Positions 1-11,933 of a DNA stretch of 64,000 bases are shown in pieces. The DNA is from Fragum whitleyi (Eukaryota; Mollusca; Bivalvia; Cardiida; Cardiidae). The notes beneath the pieces are model-generated. The model saw only the letters and a program-made list of their open reading frames with translations, was not told the DNA's origin and made no database searches. Numbering within the stretch: position 1 is the first letter of the stretch; each line of letters begins with the position of its first letter. The stretch covers positions 7,902,186-7,966,185 of the forward strand of contig OX411552.1 in the NCBI GenBank assembly GCA_948146395.1. Reading direction: 5' to 3'. The position numbers and the translations under genes were made by a program.

Positions 1-540
1 TGAACAAAGGCTGACTGTGACCTTGACCTTTGACCTATGTAACCCAAAAGCAATAGGGCACTTCTTTGGGTCATAAGGAACATTTGTATAAAGTTTCATG
101 ATTGTGGGCCACTTTGTTCTTGAGTTAGAGTCCGGAAACGAAAATTGAACAAAGGCTGACTGTGACCTTGACCTTTGACCTATGTGACCAAAAAACAACA
201 GGGCACTTCCTTGGGTCATCAGGAACATTTGTATAAAGTTTCATGATTGTAGGTCATTAAGTTCTTGAGTTAGAGTCCGGAAACCAAAATTGAACAAAGG
301 CTGACTGTGACCTTGACCTTTGACCTATGTGACCCAAAAATTAATAGGGCACTTCCTTGAGTCATAAGGAATATTTGTATAAAGTTTCATGATTGTAGGT
401 CATTATGTTCTTGAGTTAGAGTCCGGAAACGAAAAGGTCTACGGACGGACGGACAGATGGATTGATGGACGGATGGACAGACAGACAGACATGGTGAAAC
501 CAATACACCTACCTCTACTTCGTAGGTGGGGGGTATAAAT
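1..540 (+). repeat. tandem-core (pearl-like) element, cut by the left window edge
   Basis: Three units of about 145 bp start near 1, 146 and 291, each opening TGAACAAAGGCTGACTGTGA. They are followed by a GACGGAC/GACAGAC microsatellite (437-492) and a terminal hairpin-like CTACCTCTACTTCGTAGG tail ending GGTGGGGGGTATAA. Core units, then microsatellite, then hairpin is the layout described for bivalve pearl elements. There is no coding potential. Confidence 0.75.
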
Positions 541-2082
541 ATAAGTCAAGTAAGTTGTTTTGATTTCAAAACCTTGCTGCCATTGAGGGTAGTGACTGGT
601 CAAACAAATTTATATTTCCAAAATCTTTAAAATTAATATTCTTAATTTTAGTACTAACTAAAAGTATATGAAATTTACATGAAAAGATTTTTGTAATACA
701 TGGAAAAATTTGATCTGCAATTTATTTCGAATAGAAGATTCAGGGTATAAGTCAACTAAAGATGGTAACCAAGTCTCATATTCTTACATTCTACTAAAAA
801 GTTCTGCCTCACTTGGCATTTACTTGGGTAGTCTTTCATGGCTTTTACATTCAAGTTCTTTCATTTTACGTCAGAAAGTCAAAAATTGCCTTTGCTTTTT
901 CCTGACGTGTGTGATCTTGACTCTCCATCAAAGAACATCTTTCTTCATCGGAGATGGTAGAGACTGTGTTTGTCTTGATTCTTTACTTATCTGTCTCACA
1001 CAGCATTTACTCATTTAAGTACAAGGGATGATCCAGAAGTTCGGAGAATAGGCTTATAACTTTCGCATTTCTAGCTTGTTCAGTATATATATTTTGGTCA
1101 ATTTGCAGTTCAGTAACTACGGAGCACATTAATGTTGTTATTTTTGCAGAATTATCTTTAGCGGTCTTAGAATACGTTACCATAGAAACATATGTATGGT
1201 AAGGCAGGGAAGCGTGAAAAAATATTGAAAAACTGTTAAATAAATCAATTTATCTGTAAGTTTTCTGAAACTTTGGTTGAAATTCCTTGGCTAAATTAAA
1301 AAGGAAGCAAAGAGAACTAATTTGTTATCTTTTTAAAGCTATTGTGACACTTTTAACAGAGCACAGAGTATATTCAATTATTTTGAATAAATGAGGAAAA
1401 AATGACAAGACGTCAGCACCAAAATATGAATGCCGTTTAATTTTCAAATTTTGACATGATCTATGCTATTCGTCAATCTAAACATTTCAGATAATTTAGA
1501 AAAATGATAAGAGTGTGCAGAAGGGAACTTTTCCTAAAGCTATTCCAGATATTCGAAAAGGGACAGGCTTTAAAGGAGCATTTACAATGATATAATGGAG
1601 TTTCAACGAACGAACATATTCTAATTGATTCTAAATATTTTCCAAAAATAAATGTCCTGCATTTGGGTTGAGACTTCACTAAAAATACCATGCATATATA
1701 GAAATTCTAAACAAACTTGATTCCAAATGGGATGTGGATTATTTCTGTAAGTGGACGTATCAGGTACAGAAAGGCATGAGAGTTAGCGTAGACTATGTAG
1801 AAAAGAGTTATTATTGACGTCGCATTCGACGTTCTTGCTCCCCTGCCTTTGGAGGGGGTCTCTGTCTTGTTTCTTGCATTTTTTTGCCTCAATTGAATGT
1901 AAACATTTGAAAATTTCCACGTTAATTACACAGATGATGCATTAAAAGACTGTATGATTTATGTATTGATAGTGAGCTTTTCCGATGATTTATAACCTCA
2001 TTTAACGAACTTTTGGATCAACCCTCGTACATATGAAGACAAGTACTAATGTAGGCAGACATAGAATTTAATAACATAAAGA
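541..2082. other. no gene recognised
   Basis: AT-rich sequence. The longest open frame (710-1018, 102 aa) shows no motif, signal peptide or domain I recognise. A possible splice or repeat structure is not evident. Confidence 0.5.
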
Positions 2083-2230
2083 CAGGGTTCCCATGGTCAG
2101 GGAAAAGTCGAGGAGAAATGAAAAAAATTCAAGGTCAGGGAAATGTCAGGGAATTATGAAATTAGTCAGTGAAATTTAAGAATATGACATAAGTCAAGGA
2201 AAAGTCAGTGAATTATTGTAATAATGCATA
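2083..2230. repeat. GTCAGGGAAA-type dispersed repeat
   Basis: Internally repetitive stretch with several copies of GTCAGGGAAA/GTCAGTGAA, starting CAGGGTTCCCATGGTCAGGG. The CAGGG start resembles one end of a hAT-type MITE; the other end was not located. Confidence 0.4.
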
Positions 2231-2389
2231 AAAAGCACTTTACACATTTTGTAGCTCACTAGCAGGTCCTTGAAGCTGGTTATTCTGTAAAACACTTAAA
2301 CACTAAATTGTCATAATAGGTTGAAGTCTAGGCTAAGAGGGATTAACCCGCAGCATAATAAAAAAAAATTTACCCAGAGCAAGAGCAAT

Positions 2390-3350
2390 TGGGGTATGGC
2401 TAATTGACTTCTGGGGTAAGGTCCTTGATCTTCTTTGGATGGACTCCTACGGTTAATCACCACTTCGAATTAATGGATCCAGGAATATGCTTGTAACCAG
2501 CCAGATCACAGAAGATCATGATTCCTCCTTTGATTGTCACTGGAAGTCTTGTGGGTACCTCTGCTGTTCAGTAGATTACTGCTTCCTCCGGGGTATCTAG
2601 TTCTAATCTCCAGCAAAGGAGGTCCAAGTGGAAATGGCTGTCAAGGGCTGATTTCCCAACTCTTACCGGTGAAGATCTCTTGCTCCCAGACGCACATACC
2701 TCCACATAAGTTGGGGTAGGGGTCCTAGGTCTGTCTTCTGTTGGCAGGTTGACAGCAACATCTTGTGCATAACAAGGGTTCAGTGCAAGACAGTATTAAT
2801 TGTACACTTAGTACAGTCTTGCACTTAACCCTCTATATGATTGTTGATCAGTCTTCACACCACTTGATGCTATAGAGTCAGTGGTGTTTTCCAGCTGACT
2901 GGCCATAATGGACACTTGGAACTCTCCATGGGTATTTGGTCCTACCCTACTTTGTGGACAACTAGTAAGTTTGTTGGCAATGGGGTCGCTGATCAGAGCA
3001 AAGCCTCCTCATTTATTGGACTGGACACTGTTGAGCTAGCTCTTCGTGCGTTCTTGGGTGGGCTAGGAGAACCTTCTTAGTCCAGTTACAACATCGACTC
3101 CAACATTAGTACCCGGTCTTTCATTCATGGCTTTCTGTTTCAAGGACACTTGGCTTAAATTGACTTCCTTGGAGCCTTATTTTAAACAGACCCAAGCCCC
3201 CCCCCCTCTCAATGGATGGCTGGGGCCTTCTCTGTACGACAGGAGCATCGGTCATAGCCTTAGCAGTAACCGAGGTACTTCTCTGCCGCATCCAAAAGGA
3301 TTCCAGCGGAGATAAGTTTTCCTGAGCTACGCATCCGAACTTATATAACA
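2390..3350 (-). pseudogene. TatD-like metal-dependent hydrolase relic
   Basis: On the minus strand about 2770-2600 reads open through a Pro/Thr-rich linker (EDRPRTPTPTYVE) into VRVGKSALDSHFHLD. The DSHxHLD block matches the first metal-binding motif of TatD-family hydrolases. About 150 bases further on (2445-2410) LTVGVHPKKIKDL matches the later G-x-HP motif of the same fold. Stops separate the parts, and the region upstream to 3350 (with a 76-codon frame at 3351-3121) looks like a broken N-terminal extension. TatD proteins are Mg-dependent 3'-5' DNases; this copy cannot make one. Family is moderately sure, extent is not. Confidence 0.5.
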
Positions 3351-3351
3351 T

Positions 3352-4740
3352 GTATATGATTGTTCAAGTAAGTTGACTGTCACGTGAAAAATCGATAATC
3401 GCCGTATCTGAAGTCCGATAGACGGGTGCGGTAGGCATGGCGTTAATTGATGCCAACAGCCAATCATAATTGGTTATTTGTAGACCTTGTAGGCGGAGCC
3501 TGACTATCAATGAATCGAATCTAGACTCTGCCTGGCAATGTGTTTTGGCGATTGTTACGCACAAACGAAACATGTGAACCATTAATGTATTGAATGAAGC
3601 AGTTGATTCACTAATTAAAGACCGGTAATTGAATTCGAGCAGGGCCCCAATTAGAAGAAGACAATCATAAGACAACATTATCAACCCGATTTATTCGTAA
3701 CAAGTAAATGATAAGTCCATGTCCTTTGAACTGTCCCGAATCTTTTTTACCTTTTGTATAATCAGTATTTTGACTAAAACAATTATTCAATTAAAGAAAT
3801 GTTCCCAAAATACAGGAAATGAATTATCACTACAGGTGAAATCTGAAACGCAGTGCATGTGCTCATTTCCATCGGATAACATATTTGGAAAATGGAAAGC
3901 TCTGCATCAGCCTACTGATCAGACATGTGTTGAAGTGAAAAAAAGTGAACACAAATCAAGAGACAGGTGGTTCTGAAAGTTTTTTTTTCCTGGAATCCTA
4001 CTTTCAAAATCCTAGTGAGAGCCCTAGGCATCCATCTGACAAGTCGTCAGGTTGGCATCCTGGGATTTTGTGCGTCTTCTCGGAGCCATGATGAATTTCT
4101 GCAAAATGGTTTGGTCAGGAACTGCAAAACCACCTCTTTAGATAAAGCAACATCTACGGACTCCCTCTGCATGTCTCCAATTCACCGCTCATCCCTCCTG
4201 TCAATGGCATCTTGATATTGGCCCCTGACTGCGTCTATGAATTTGTGTCTGGTCAGTCACAGGTGGGTTGACACTTATAGGTGACACTATGTTTGGGATA
4301 AATGATACACAAGATTTATTTGAATTGAAATACGGGTATTTGTATAATGCCTATTTTTTAATTGACTTAACCAATTGTTAGAAAAAAATCTTGCGCAACA
4401 ATCAAAAATTTATCCCATGTCTGGGGAAGAAAAAGCGCCATTAAGAAACCGTCCAGATTGACACTTCCTCTGCATCATCCACTTCTGCCCATGGTGATTC
4501 CTGTAATGGATCGTGAGAAGGGCCTTGTACTGTGCTGGTTGATGATGTTGATTGAACTGTACCATGAGATTTGTCCCTTTTCTGTTTGGGTTGAGCTCCT
4601 GCATGTTTTGGTAAAGTGACAGTGACTTTTTCTGTGGTTGTATTTGATGTTGTTATCCCCGCCCTTTTTGGCAAAGGGACATAGTAATGGTCTCTGTCCA
4701 TTGTTCCGTTATTCCATCGATCCAAGGTACCATCACTAAA
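3352..4740. other. no gene recognised; one low-complexity ORF
   Basis: Minus frame 4725-4441 (94 aa) is Thr/Ser/Pro-rich with an acidic end (WAEVDDAEE). It could be a gag-like or exon remnant, but it carries no domain I recognise. Minus frame 3684-3364 (106 aa) is unsupported. Confidence 0.35.
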
Positions 4741-4744
4741 CTTG

Positions 4745-5330
4745 TGCAGAGCATATCTCCTAAAGTATAATAGCTATCAACTTGAAACTTTATGGGTGGA
4801 TAGATCTCATGGAGGAAGTACACAAGAACTACCACTTAGGCTTGCATAATTTTGGAGTTATTGCTCTTTGATATTTTTTATACTTAGATTTTGTCCGGAG
4901 CATTTCTCCAAAAGTTTAATAGCTGTCAACTTGAAACGTTATGAGTGTATGGATCTCATGGAGGAGAAGTGCAGTGCACAAGAACTACAACTCTTGCTTG
5001 CATAACTTTGGAGTTATTGCCCTTTGCCATTTTTGATAAATAGATTTTGTCCAGAGCATATCTCCTAAAGTATAATAGCTATCAACTTGAAACGTAATGG
5101 GTGGATAGATCTCATGGGGGAGAAATGCAGTGCACAAGAACTACAACTCTTGCTTGCATAATTTTGGAGTTATTGCCCTTGGCCATTTTTGATAAATAGA
5201 TTTTTTCCGGAGCATATCTCCTAAAGTATAATAGCTATCAACTTGAAACCTTATGGGTGGAAAGATCTCATGGAGGAGAAATGCAGTGCACAAGAACTAC
5301 AACTTTTGCTTGCAGCTGTCCAAACAAGCA
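4745..5330 (+). repeat. tandem array, about 150-bp unit, four copies
   Basis: Units begin near 4746, 4897, 5050 and 5211 with GAGCATATCTCCTAAAGTAT and contain TAGCTATCAACTTGAAAC and ATCTCATGGAGGAGAA. Unit length resembles the other tandem-core elements here, but no microsatellite or hairpin terminus is seen, so it may be truncated. The 77-codon frame at 5243 is a by-product of the repeat. Confidence 0.7.
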
Positions 5331-6120
5331 GGTTTTGTGGCAGCAGCCCATCTTCATTTCAGCTGAAAATATATACAATGTGCATGTGCAATAAAGGAAA
5401 AAAAACATGCTTGGTGCAGACCATGGAAAAGGCTGATATAGCAGGTAGCTTTGAAAAAAAAATGAATGTAAATTGAGTAAATTGCCAATTGAAACTACAA
5501 AAGATTGACACTATCTGTAATGGCTTCTGACTATGAAAACTAGTGTTGTATTGAATTGGCAGATACCTGTAGAGTAATGGAATATCTGTTATTATCCGGA
5601 ATGAAATCCAAGCATGTAATTATACATTGTCACAAACCAAACACACAATTGAGATATCACTAAAGCTTTAGTTTGGTAAATTTACTGAGAGTAATCATAA
5701 AGATCAATCTCAGGTCAGTAATACCCATTACAAATATTGCCCTCATCATATACTGCCTATCAGTTTATTGTCAGTTTAATGTAATTGAATCACTAATTCA
5801 TGACCTGGTACTAGTACTGGAAACCTGGACACAGTCACTCATTGTAACTGCTGAATGAATTGAATATCAAATATAAGCCCACCAGATAACAAGCAGGAAA
5901 AACAAATAATTGCATGTCAGATTGTGAAAATGCATTCACTGACATCAAAATCACTGCTATAGTTCAACTCATAAGAGGAAATAAAAGCCGAGTAGGAAAT
6001 TGGATCTTGAAACAACATATTGAATCACTACTCGCATTGATATATGAGTCACAAAGAGATTGTAGTCTAGTAGATTAAGTTTTAAGAAATTGAAAAGAAA
6101 ACAAAATTGAAAGATATACA
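5331..6120. other. no gene recognised
   Basis: AT-rich; the open frame at 5673-5858 has no supporting motif. Confidence 0.5.
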
Positions 6121-6124
6121 TATC

Positions 6125-6666
6125 TCAGTAATAGATATCCATTCCTTTATTATGGAGTCTGTCACATAACACACGGCTAAGTGCAGCTGAGGACCAAAAC
6201 CCCTGCCAACGCCAGAGTGTACAATTTGGAAAAGCCTTCATCTGAGAGCAGAGGATCTTGTTCACCTGGCTGTTGAACCATGCAGTATCCACCTGCCATC
6301 TGGATGGAGGTAAAGCCTGACCTAGTGGAATATTGGAAATGTAACTACCATGTTCACTTTGTATTTGTTGGTTAAAGGTGATACCAAGCTCATGATCTGA
6401 GACACCGGTGTTTCGTGTGGACAATTAATGTCATTTGTTCCAATTAATAAAACAACCAAGTGAGGCTGGAAATCCTCCACCACTTCCAATATATTGTTCA
6501 GTCTTCCAACCATAGCACCAGAAAGCCAAGAATACCAAACCAGCACTTTACTTCCTAAGCTTAATTGGAGGAAATAGCCCTCGGTCCTGCGAATGAAATG
6601 TTTCAGCTGTGGCACATACGAGTGTCCTAGAATTTGCACATGGAAAACCTCAAATTTGTCCTCCAT
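6125..6666 (-). pseudogene. SGNH/GDSL hydrolase-like relic, copy 1
   Basis: The first frame (6666-6322) starts MEDKFEVFHVQILGHSYV. LGHS aligns with the block I GDS nucleophile motif (D replaced by H, Ser kept), and VVLLIGTNDI carries the block III GxND. A frameshift near 6330-6420 moves to a second frame with SRWQVDTAWFN and LWRWQGFWSSAA. It ends without the DGVH block that is visible in the second copy (24072-24800), to which it is roughly half identical. Such domains hydrolyse esters or act on carbohydrates. In metazoans they also occur as accessory ORFs of retroelements. Not intact; origin unsettled. Confidence 0.55.
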
Positions 6667-7041
6667 CTTGAATGTCTAATTAGTGCAGCGTTCACTTTGA
6701 CACACTTTATCGATGTAAAAGTCCCATTAAGAAAACAAGCAGTGGTGGTATAACTAGTCAGAAAACATAGGATAATGTCAAATTAGTTCATATATACTGT
6801 TTATGTAGAGTAAATCGTCCAGTAATTAATAAAAAGCAATTGTATATCAGTGATTTAACATGTGTGAATTTTCCAATTAAATATTATAGACTGATGTCAC
6901 AATCATGCCATGTGCAAAATACGAAGAAAATGTTAATCCCCTTCTTACTAGAGATCGTTGCGTTAAAACTCTGAGGTTGCCTTCACACAAAATATTTTAC
7001 TAACATAAAAGTCATTTCTGAAGTGTTTTAAAACAAACATT

Positions 7042-7270
7042 TTAACCCTTTCCTGTTTTACAAAATTTTGGACCTGTCCAAATTCAAAGGTTTTGCAGAC
7101 GAAAATTTAAAGTGGATTTAATTTGAAAAATAACCATTCAGTAGGGTAGAAAATAGTGTGGAAAATGAAGAAATTGCTTGTCAGAAGCAATTTCTTCTTT
7201 TTTCACAAAGTTTTCTCAATCATAAAATCACAGGCACGTAAAAAGCAGGGATTAAACAGCAAAGGGTTAA
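7042..7270. mobile_element. TTAA-flanked MITE (piggyBac type), copy A
   Basis: Element 7046-7266 begins CCCTTTCCTGTTTTACAAAA and ends AGCAAAGGG, with TTAA on both sides (7042-7045, 7267-7270). It holds an internal palindrome GAAGAAATTGCTT/AAGCAATTTCTTC. Three more copies lie at 29956, 39038 and 57030. The paralogous site near 25770-25785 has a single TTAA and no insert, so this insertion is younger than the segmental duplication. Confidence 0.85.
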
Positions 7271-7508
7271 TGCACTGCATCTTCACTGTATTGCTTGGCA
7301 ATGGAATAGTTTTTGTTACAGCATTGGCAGCTGTGCTTGCCCCGATACAACTTGACAGAGATAGCTCCTCTCTTGTAAAGAGAACATCAAGCAGAGTGAT
7401 AACCAGCTTCCTTGGTTGACTTCCCACATGAAGTACATGCAACAACTGTGATTGGGTAATATAACACAATATGTTGCCCACAAGCTGAATTTTCTTCTGT
7501 CCATTACT
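7271..7508 (-). pseudogene. BEN-domain exon, copy 1
   Basis: Minus-strand open frame after a T-rich tract and CAG at about 7509. It reads NGQKKIQLVGNILCYITQ and then QPRKLVITLLDVLFTREELS. The R/K-L-V-x-x-L-L-D-x-L-F-T-x-E-E-L pattern is the core of BEN domains, which bind DNA or proteins in chromatin regulators and occur in some viral and transposon proteins. About 77% of residues match copy 2 (25761-26010). Its 3' side is interrupted by the TTAA MITE, so the gene is broken or partial. Downstream neighbours on the same strand are the SGNH relics; upstream are helicase and transposase-like relics. Confidence 0.6.
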
Positions 7509-7514
7509 CTGAAA

Positions 7515-8085
7515 AAAAAACCAAGATGAGTGTGTGAAACACAATGCCCCCCAAACAGCATTTTGTTTTTTTCAAAACTATGACCTCAAGGGATGACCTT
7601 GTCGCATGACCTTGGTACGTAAAGATGCACATTATTGAGATCTAATATCATGCCTAATGTGAGGCTTGTTTCTTGAAAAGGCTTGAATATATTGGCAATG
7701 TTAAGTTTTTGAGAAGTTTGTTCTTGACAGATGACCTTGACCTTGTTATATGACCTTCACCTTGCTATCAGCAGATGTGTATCATTGAGATCTATCAGCA
7801 TGCCAAATGTTAGGCTTGTATCTCAGATAGGCTTGAAGATATTTGAAATGTTAAGTTCTTTGTAGCTATGTTAAGTTCTTTGGTTCTTTGACCTTGACTT
7901 TGGTATCATCAAATGCATATCATTGAGATCTATCATAATGCCAAATATGATCATTGTATCTGGAAAAGTCTCGAAATAATTGGCTATATTAAGTTTTTTG
8001 GTTAACTTTTGCAGCCAAAAAGACTGACAGATAGACAACGGTAAAATAATATGCCCCCCACCTTATGGACGTGAGGGCTTAAAAA
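7515..8085. repeat. tandem-core (pearl-like) element
   Basis: Starts GTGTGTGAAACACAATGCCC and ends AATATGCCCCCCACCTTATG, with three diverged units between, each holding GACCTTG runs and CATTGAGATCTATCA. The 5' end occupies the same position as the element at 26014 in the paralogous segment, so an insertion here probably predates the duplication. Confidence 0.6.
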
Positions 8086-8321
8086 ATAACAGCAATAAAA
8101 GGTATATTGTTTTTGATTTCACACAAGAGAGAAACAGATGCAGCCAGTCAGAGGCTAGATTCTTGGACCTCTTGTTTAAAGGAAGGAATTCTAACACAGG
8201 GATGCATTGCCCTCCACATGTAATCTTTGAAAATGTGTTATAGAGTTCAACCCACTTCAATATATTTGACCCGTGATGCAAAAAGGGACCATCTGGGTTG
8301 TGCGTAAAGTGTCGACCCTAG

Positions 8322-8640
8322 TCAGACTGCGTGGACAGCAAAAAAAAGTTCAGGACTGCCAAACACAAACTTGAACCACCCTGATATAATCTGGTCATCT
8401 TCTTTGGAATCAATGAGGATGTATGTGGTTTTAAATATCAATCCATTTAATTTCTTACTATGTGTGTCCATTTTTGTTATTAGTGGAACTATAACAATAA
8501 CACTCTTGTTTGGAAACAATGAAGTGTAACTCATTAATCAGCGACTTTCCTCCGCCTGTCCATTAAACACAAAAAAACATCATTACCACTTCTGATATTG
8601 TCTTTTGTATATGGTTGAATGTTTCTCCTTTGATTGATGC
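8322..8640 (-). pseudogene. RecQ-like helicase relic, copy 1
   Basis: The open part (8534-8322) reads LFPNKSVIVIVPLITKMDTH and ISGWFKFVFGSPELFF, matching the fuller copy at 26902-27270. The VIVxPLIxxM block corresponds to helicase motif Ia of RecQ-type SF2 helicases. The frame ends before the DEAH-like motif and there is no Walker A in frame. Dead copy. Confidence 0.55.
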
Positions 8641-8659
8641 GAGTCAGGCTATGCAGCCA

Positions 8660-9198
8660 TATTTACTGCAAAGCCTAATGAATTTTAATACAAGTGTTTT
8701 GCTTGGTCACAAATAACAACAACAAAGGTTTTCTTTCTACTATTTAAAACTTTAAAGAAATCTTCCTGTCTTTCTTTCCTTCTGCCTATGTTGTGTTAAT
8801 CAATAAAAACCTACATTTTCAAAATTATCTTTGCAATTAGCATCTTTTGCAATGTCCCTTAATTTGGTCCAAACTGCTCATCATGAACACAGCATGCATG
8901 GACTACTGAGAAAGAGACATCCTTCTATCCCTGACACATTTCATAACATTCATAAAGATATTTGTTTATTCCCATTGGGTTAAATTATAGCAATATGCTA
9001 TGGATCATAGCCCAGGAAAAGTCCACTCCCACTCTCAATGGTTTCATTTCTTTGACCTAATGCAGCAGCAAAAGCCATTAAAGGTCTGACTATATAATAA
9101 GTATTATGATGGTCAGAAATAAATTCCATGACAGGAACAATTGGCATATTAGACTCTCTTATAACAAAAGCATAGTGAAACATTCTTTTGTTGTGTAT
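8660..9198 (-). pseudogene. transposase-like protein relic, copy 1
   Basis: The frame 9198-8998 carries FHYAFVIRESNMPIVPVMEF, then FISDHHNTYYIVRPLMA. It is the broken counterpart of the 155-codon frame at 27347-27814; the rest (8998-8660) aligns by nucleotide but is out of frame. The context of an E/D-rich start followed by H and C residues recalls MULE-like transposases, but I cannot assign a family. Confidence 0.4.
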
Positions 9199-9200
9199 AT

Positions 9201-9349
9201 TTAGCTCACCTGAGCACGAAGTGCTCAAGATGAGTTATTGTGATCGTACAATGTCCGTCGTGCGTCGATGGTCGGTCGTCGTCTTGCGTCCACATTTTCT
9301 TTAAACATCTTCTCCTCCTAAATCGGTGGGCCAATCTTGATTATACTTG
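9201..9349 (+). mobile_element. short tandem-core family insertion (truncated)
   Basis: TTAGCTCACCTGAGCACGAA start with the GAGCACGAAGTGCTC palindrome and a CGTCG-rich stretch, 149 bp in all. It is the same 5' end as the full element at 10671. The paralogous sequence near 27865-27875 runs straight from TGTGTATTT to TTCTTATAATTTG, giving an empty site at a T-rich target. Confidence 0.75.
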
Positions 9350-9501
9350 TTTTTATAATTTGCCCAGTCCCACCAAAATAGAATATACAAGAACTCTTCT
9401 TTTTATTGAATTTATGGCAAAGGATACAGAATTTTGAGTGCACATCAAAGTAATGAAAAGTAAATTAACTTATTTTCTAGATATATGAATGACTACACTT
9501 A

Positions 9502-10600
9502 CCGTATTTCTCCTATTAAACGCGCCCGGGCGCGATGCAAAACGTCGTGGGGGCGCTATTATTTCAGACTCTTTTACTCAATTAAAAAAAATACGTATTT
9601 TGGTACCTAAGAGAAGCAAACTGTTAACATGTTCGAAATTATCGGTTGAAATACGTGCGCTACCCAATACGCTTTCCTATTTATCTATTAAGACTTTAAA
9701 TTTTAAAAATAAAATGAAATGTTAGCTAATGAATTGTAATTCTGTCATTTAAAGTCATCTATCGAAATACGATCACCTTCGACCATTAATTGCAGCTTTA
9801 AAAAGCAAGTGATTGTGTTAGCAGAAGCCGAGATTATTATAATTGTAATTATTTGTACATGATAGAAAGTTCCAGACGAACCAATATTCAATGTTCCGCT
9901 ACCGATGGACAAAGCGGTCTAATAAATCATTACCTATTCACGTATGAAAAAAATAATCCTGTATTAAATCCTAAAATTTTGTGATGTGTAAATGCACCCG
10001 GTACATAAAATGGAAGTGTTTCGTAGTGAAAACACAACACGTCTGGAGCTAGCTGGGTCACCGCGTGTCGGCACCCTTTGAAGTCCCCAGATTCTTGCAA
10101 GCGGCGACGTCGCTTTTAAAATAAGTCACACACGAGATTTTACGGGGTTTTCCCTATTTTAACAGTATGAATTGTTACTAGGATTTAATCATTTGACTCG
10201 GATATTTTGTATATTTGCAGAAGGTAAAATGTTTTCAGAAATATTTTCGTAACAACGAGAAGAAAGGGGATTTTGACTTACGAAGAATGACGAGAAATAG
10301 TTTTAATTTTGTGTTAAATTTTTATCTGCGCTATTTAGGACGCACTTGATTTTCAGATGTTTAACGATCTTTTAATGAGGCAACCAGCCTTATCCTGACA
10401 GAAATTAAAGATAATTAACCCACAATCTTTTGAACATTTCGTCGTGGAGTAGCAGCTAATGAAATTAAATTCGAGACCGGATTTTTCACCACGGACCGTG
10501 GACGGTTTGATGTTCTTGATCGTATGGTCAAGGACCTGGGAATCGTATTTATGGGGGAGCGCGTTTATTAGGGAGGGCGCGTCTAAAAGGTGAAATACGG
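9502..10600. mobile_element. TA-flanked non-autonomous TIR transposon, 1,099 bp
   Basis: Imperfect terminal inverted repeats of about 27 bp start CCGTATTTCTCCTATTAAAC on the left, with the complement GGTGAAATACGG on the right. Each end has a TA (9500-9501, 10601-10602). The paralogue at 28012-28025 reads ACTTACATCTTTT with one TA and no insert, confirming the TA duplication. TA targets are characteristic of the Tc1/mariner group. The interior has CpG-rich patches and no transposase frame. Confidence 0.85.
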
Positions 10601-10670
10601 TACATCTTTTAAAACTTTGCCCTCTTCTTAAAAAATCTTAGGTAATAAGACAAAGTCTGAAAGTTTTTTG

Positions 10671-11933
10671 TTAGCTCACCTGAGCACGAAGTGCTCAAGG
10701 TGAGCTATTGGGATCGTAGAATGTCCGTCGTCAGTCGTGCGTCGTCCGTCGTGCGTCGTGCGTCGTCCACAATTTCTTTAAACATCTTCTCGTCCTAAAC
10801 CAGAGGGCCAATCTTGATGAAACTTGGCAGGGATGTTCCTTGGGTCAAGCTCTACCAAAGTTGTTCAAATAAATGAAATCCACCCTTAACTTTCCCTTTA
10901 CCCTTAACAAAAAGGGTGAAAATATGAATATCTTTAAAAATCTTCTTCTCTGAAATCAGAAGGCAGACAGCTTTCATATTTGGTATGTAGCATCATCTAG
11001 TGGACCTCTACCAAGTTTGTTCATATCAAGACCCTTGGGTCATATTTGGGCTTAGCCCGGGCCCAACCCTTTTTACATAGAATCAAAGAGCGAAAATCTT
11101 TAAAAATCTTCTTCTCTGTAACCAGATGGCAGACAGCTTAAATATTTGGTGTGTAGCATCACCTAGTGGGCCTCTACCAAGTTTGTTCATAACAAGACCC
11201 TTGGGTCATATTTGTGCTTTGCATGGGTGCATCCCTTTATCTCTTATGAGCACGAAGGGTAAAAAATTGAAAATCTTCAAAAATCTTCTTCTCTGAAACC
11301 AGAAGGCAGACAGCTTTCATATTTGGTATGTAGCATCATCTAGTGGACCTCTACCAAGTTTGTTCATATCAAGACCCTAGGATCATGTTTGGGCTTTGCC
11401 CGGGCCCAACCCTTTTTACATAGAATCAAAGAGCAAAAATCTTTAAAAATCTTCTTCTCTGTAACCAGATGGCAGACAAATTAAATATTTGGTGTGTAGC
11501 ATCACCTAGTGGGCCTCTACCAAGTTTGTTCATATCAAGACCCTTGGGTCATATTTGGGCTTTGCACGGATGCATCCCTTTACCTCTTATGAGCATGAAG
11601 GGTAAAAAAATGAAAACCTTCAAAAATCTTCTTCTCTGTAACCAGAAGGCAGACAGCTTTCATATTTGGTATGTAGCATCATCTAGTGGACCTCTACCAA
11701 GTTTGTTCATATCAAGACCCTAGGATCATATTTGGGCTTCATCCGGGCACAACCCTTTTTACATAGAATGAAAGAGCAAAAAGGCATATCTGTCTTGCTC
11801 TTCGCTAAAAACGTTGCATGGTATTGATCTTAGGCAATTATCTTCTTTTTGAAATCTGCCTATCTAATTAATGTGATATCCCAGGGGTCATAGAGACTCA
11901 GGTGAGCGATCTAGGACCATCTTGGTCCTCTTG
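10671..11933 (+). mobile_element. tandem-core (pearl/HINE-like) element with dimeric core
   Basis: Begins TTAGCTCACCTGAGC with a GAGCACGAAGTGCTC hairpin and CGTCGTGCGTCG repeats. It has about five core units and ends GGTGAGCGATC...AGGACCATCTTGGTCCTCTTG, again a hairpin. Core starts at 11005, 11171, 11348, 11515 and 11691 give alternating 166 and 177 bp units. The empty site is at about 28086 in the paralogue (TTTTTG/ATGAAG), with no obvious target duplication. This fits helentron-type insertion in a T-rich site. Confidence 0.8.

Noticed and set aside
710..1018. 102-codon plus-strand frame
   Set aside because: No motif, no homology recognised, AT-rich and serine/leucine-heavy as expected by chance.
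3364..3684. 106-codon minus frame
   Set aside because: No domain or splice context; composition looks random.
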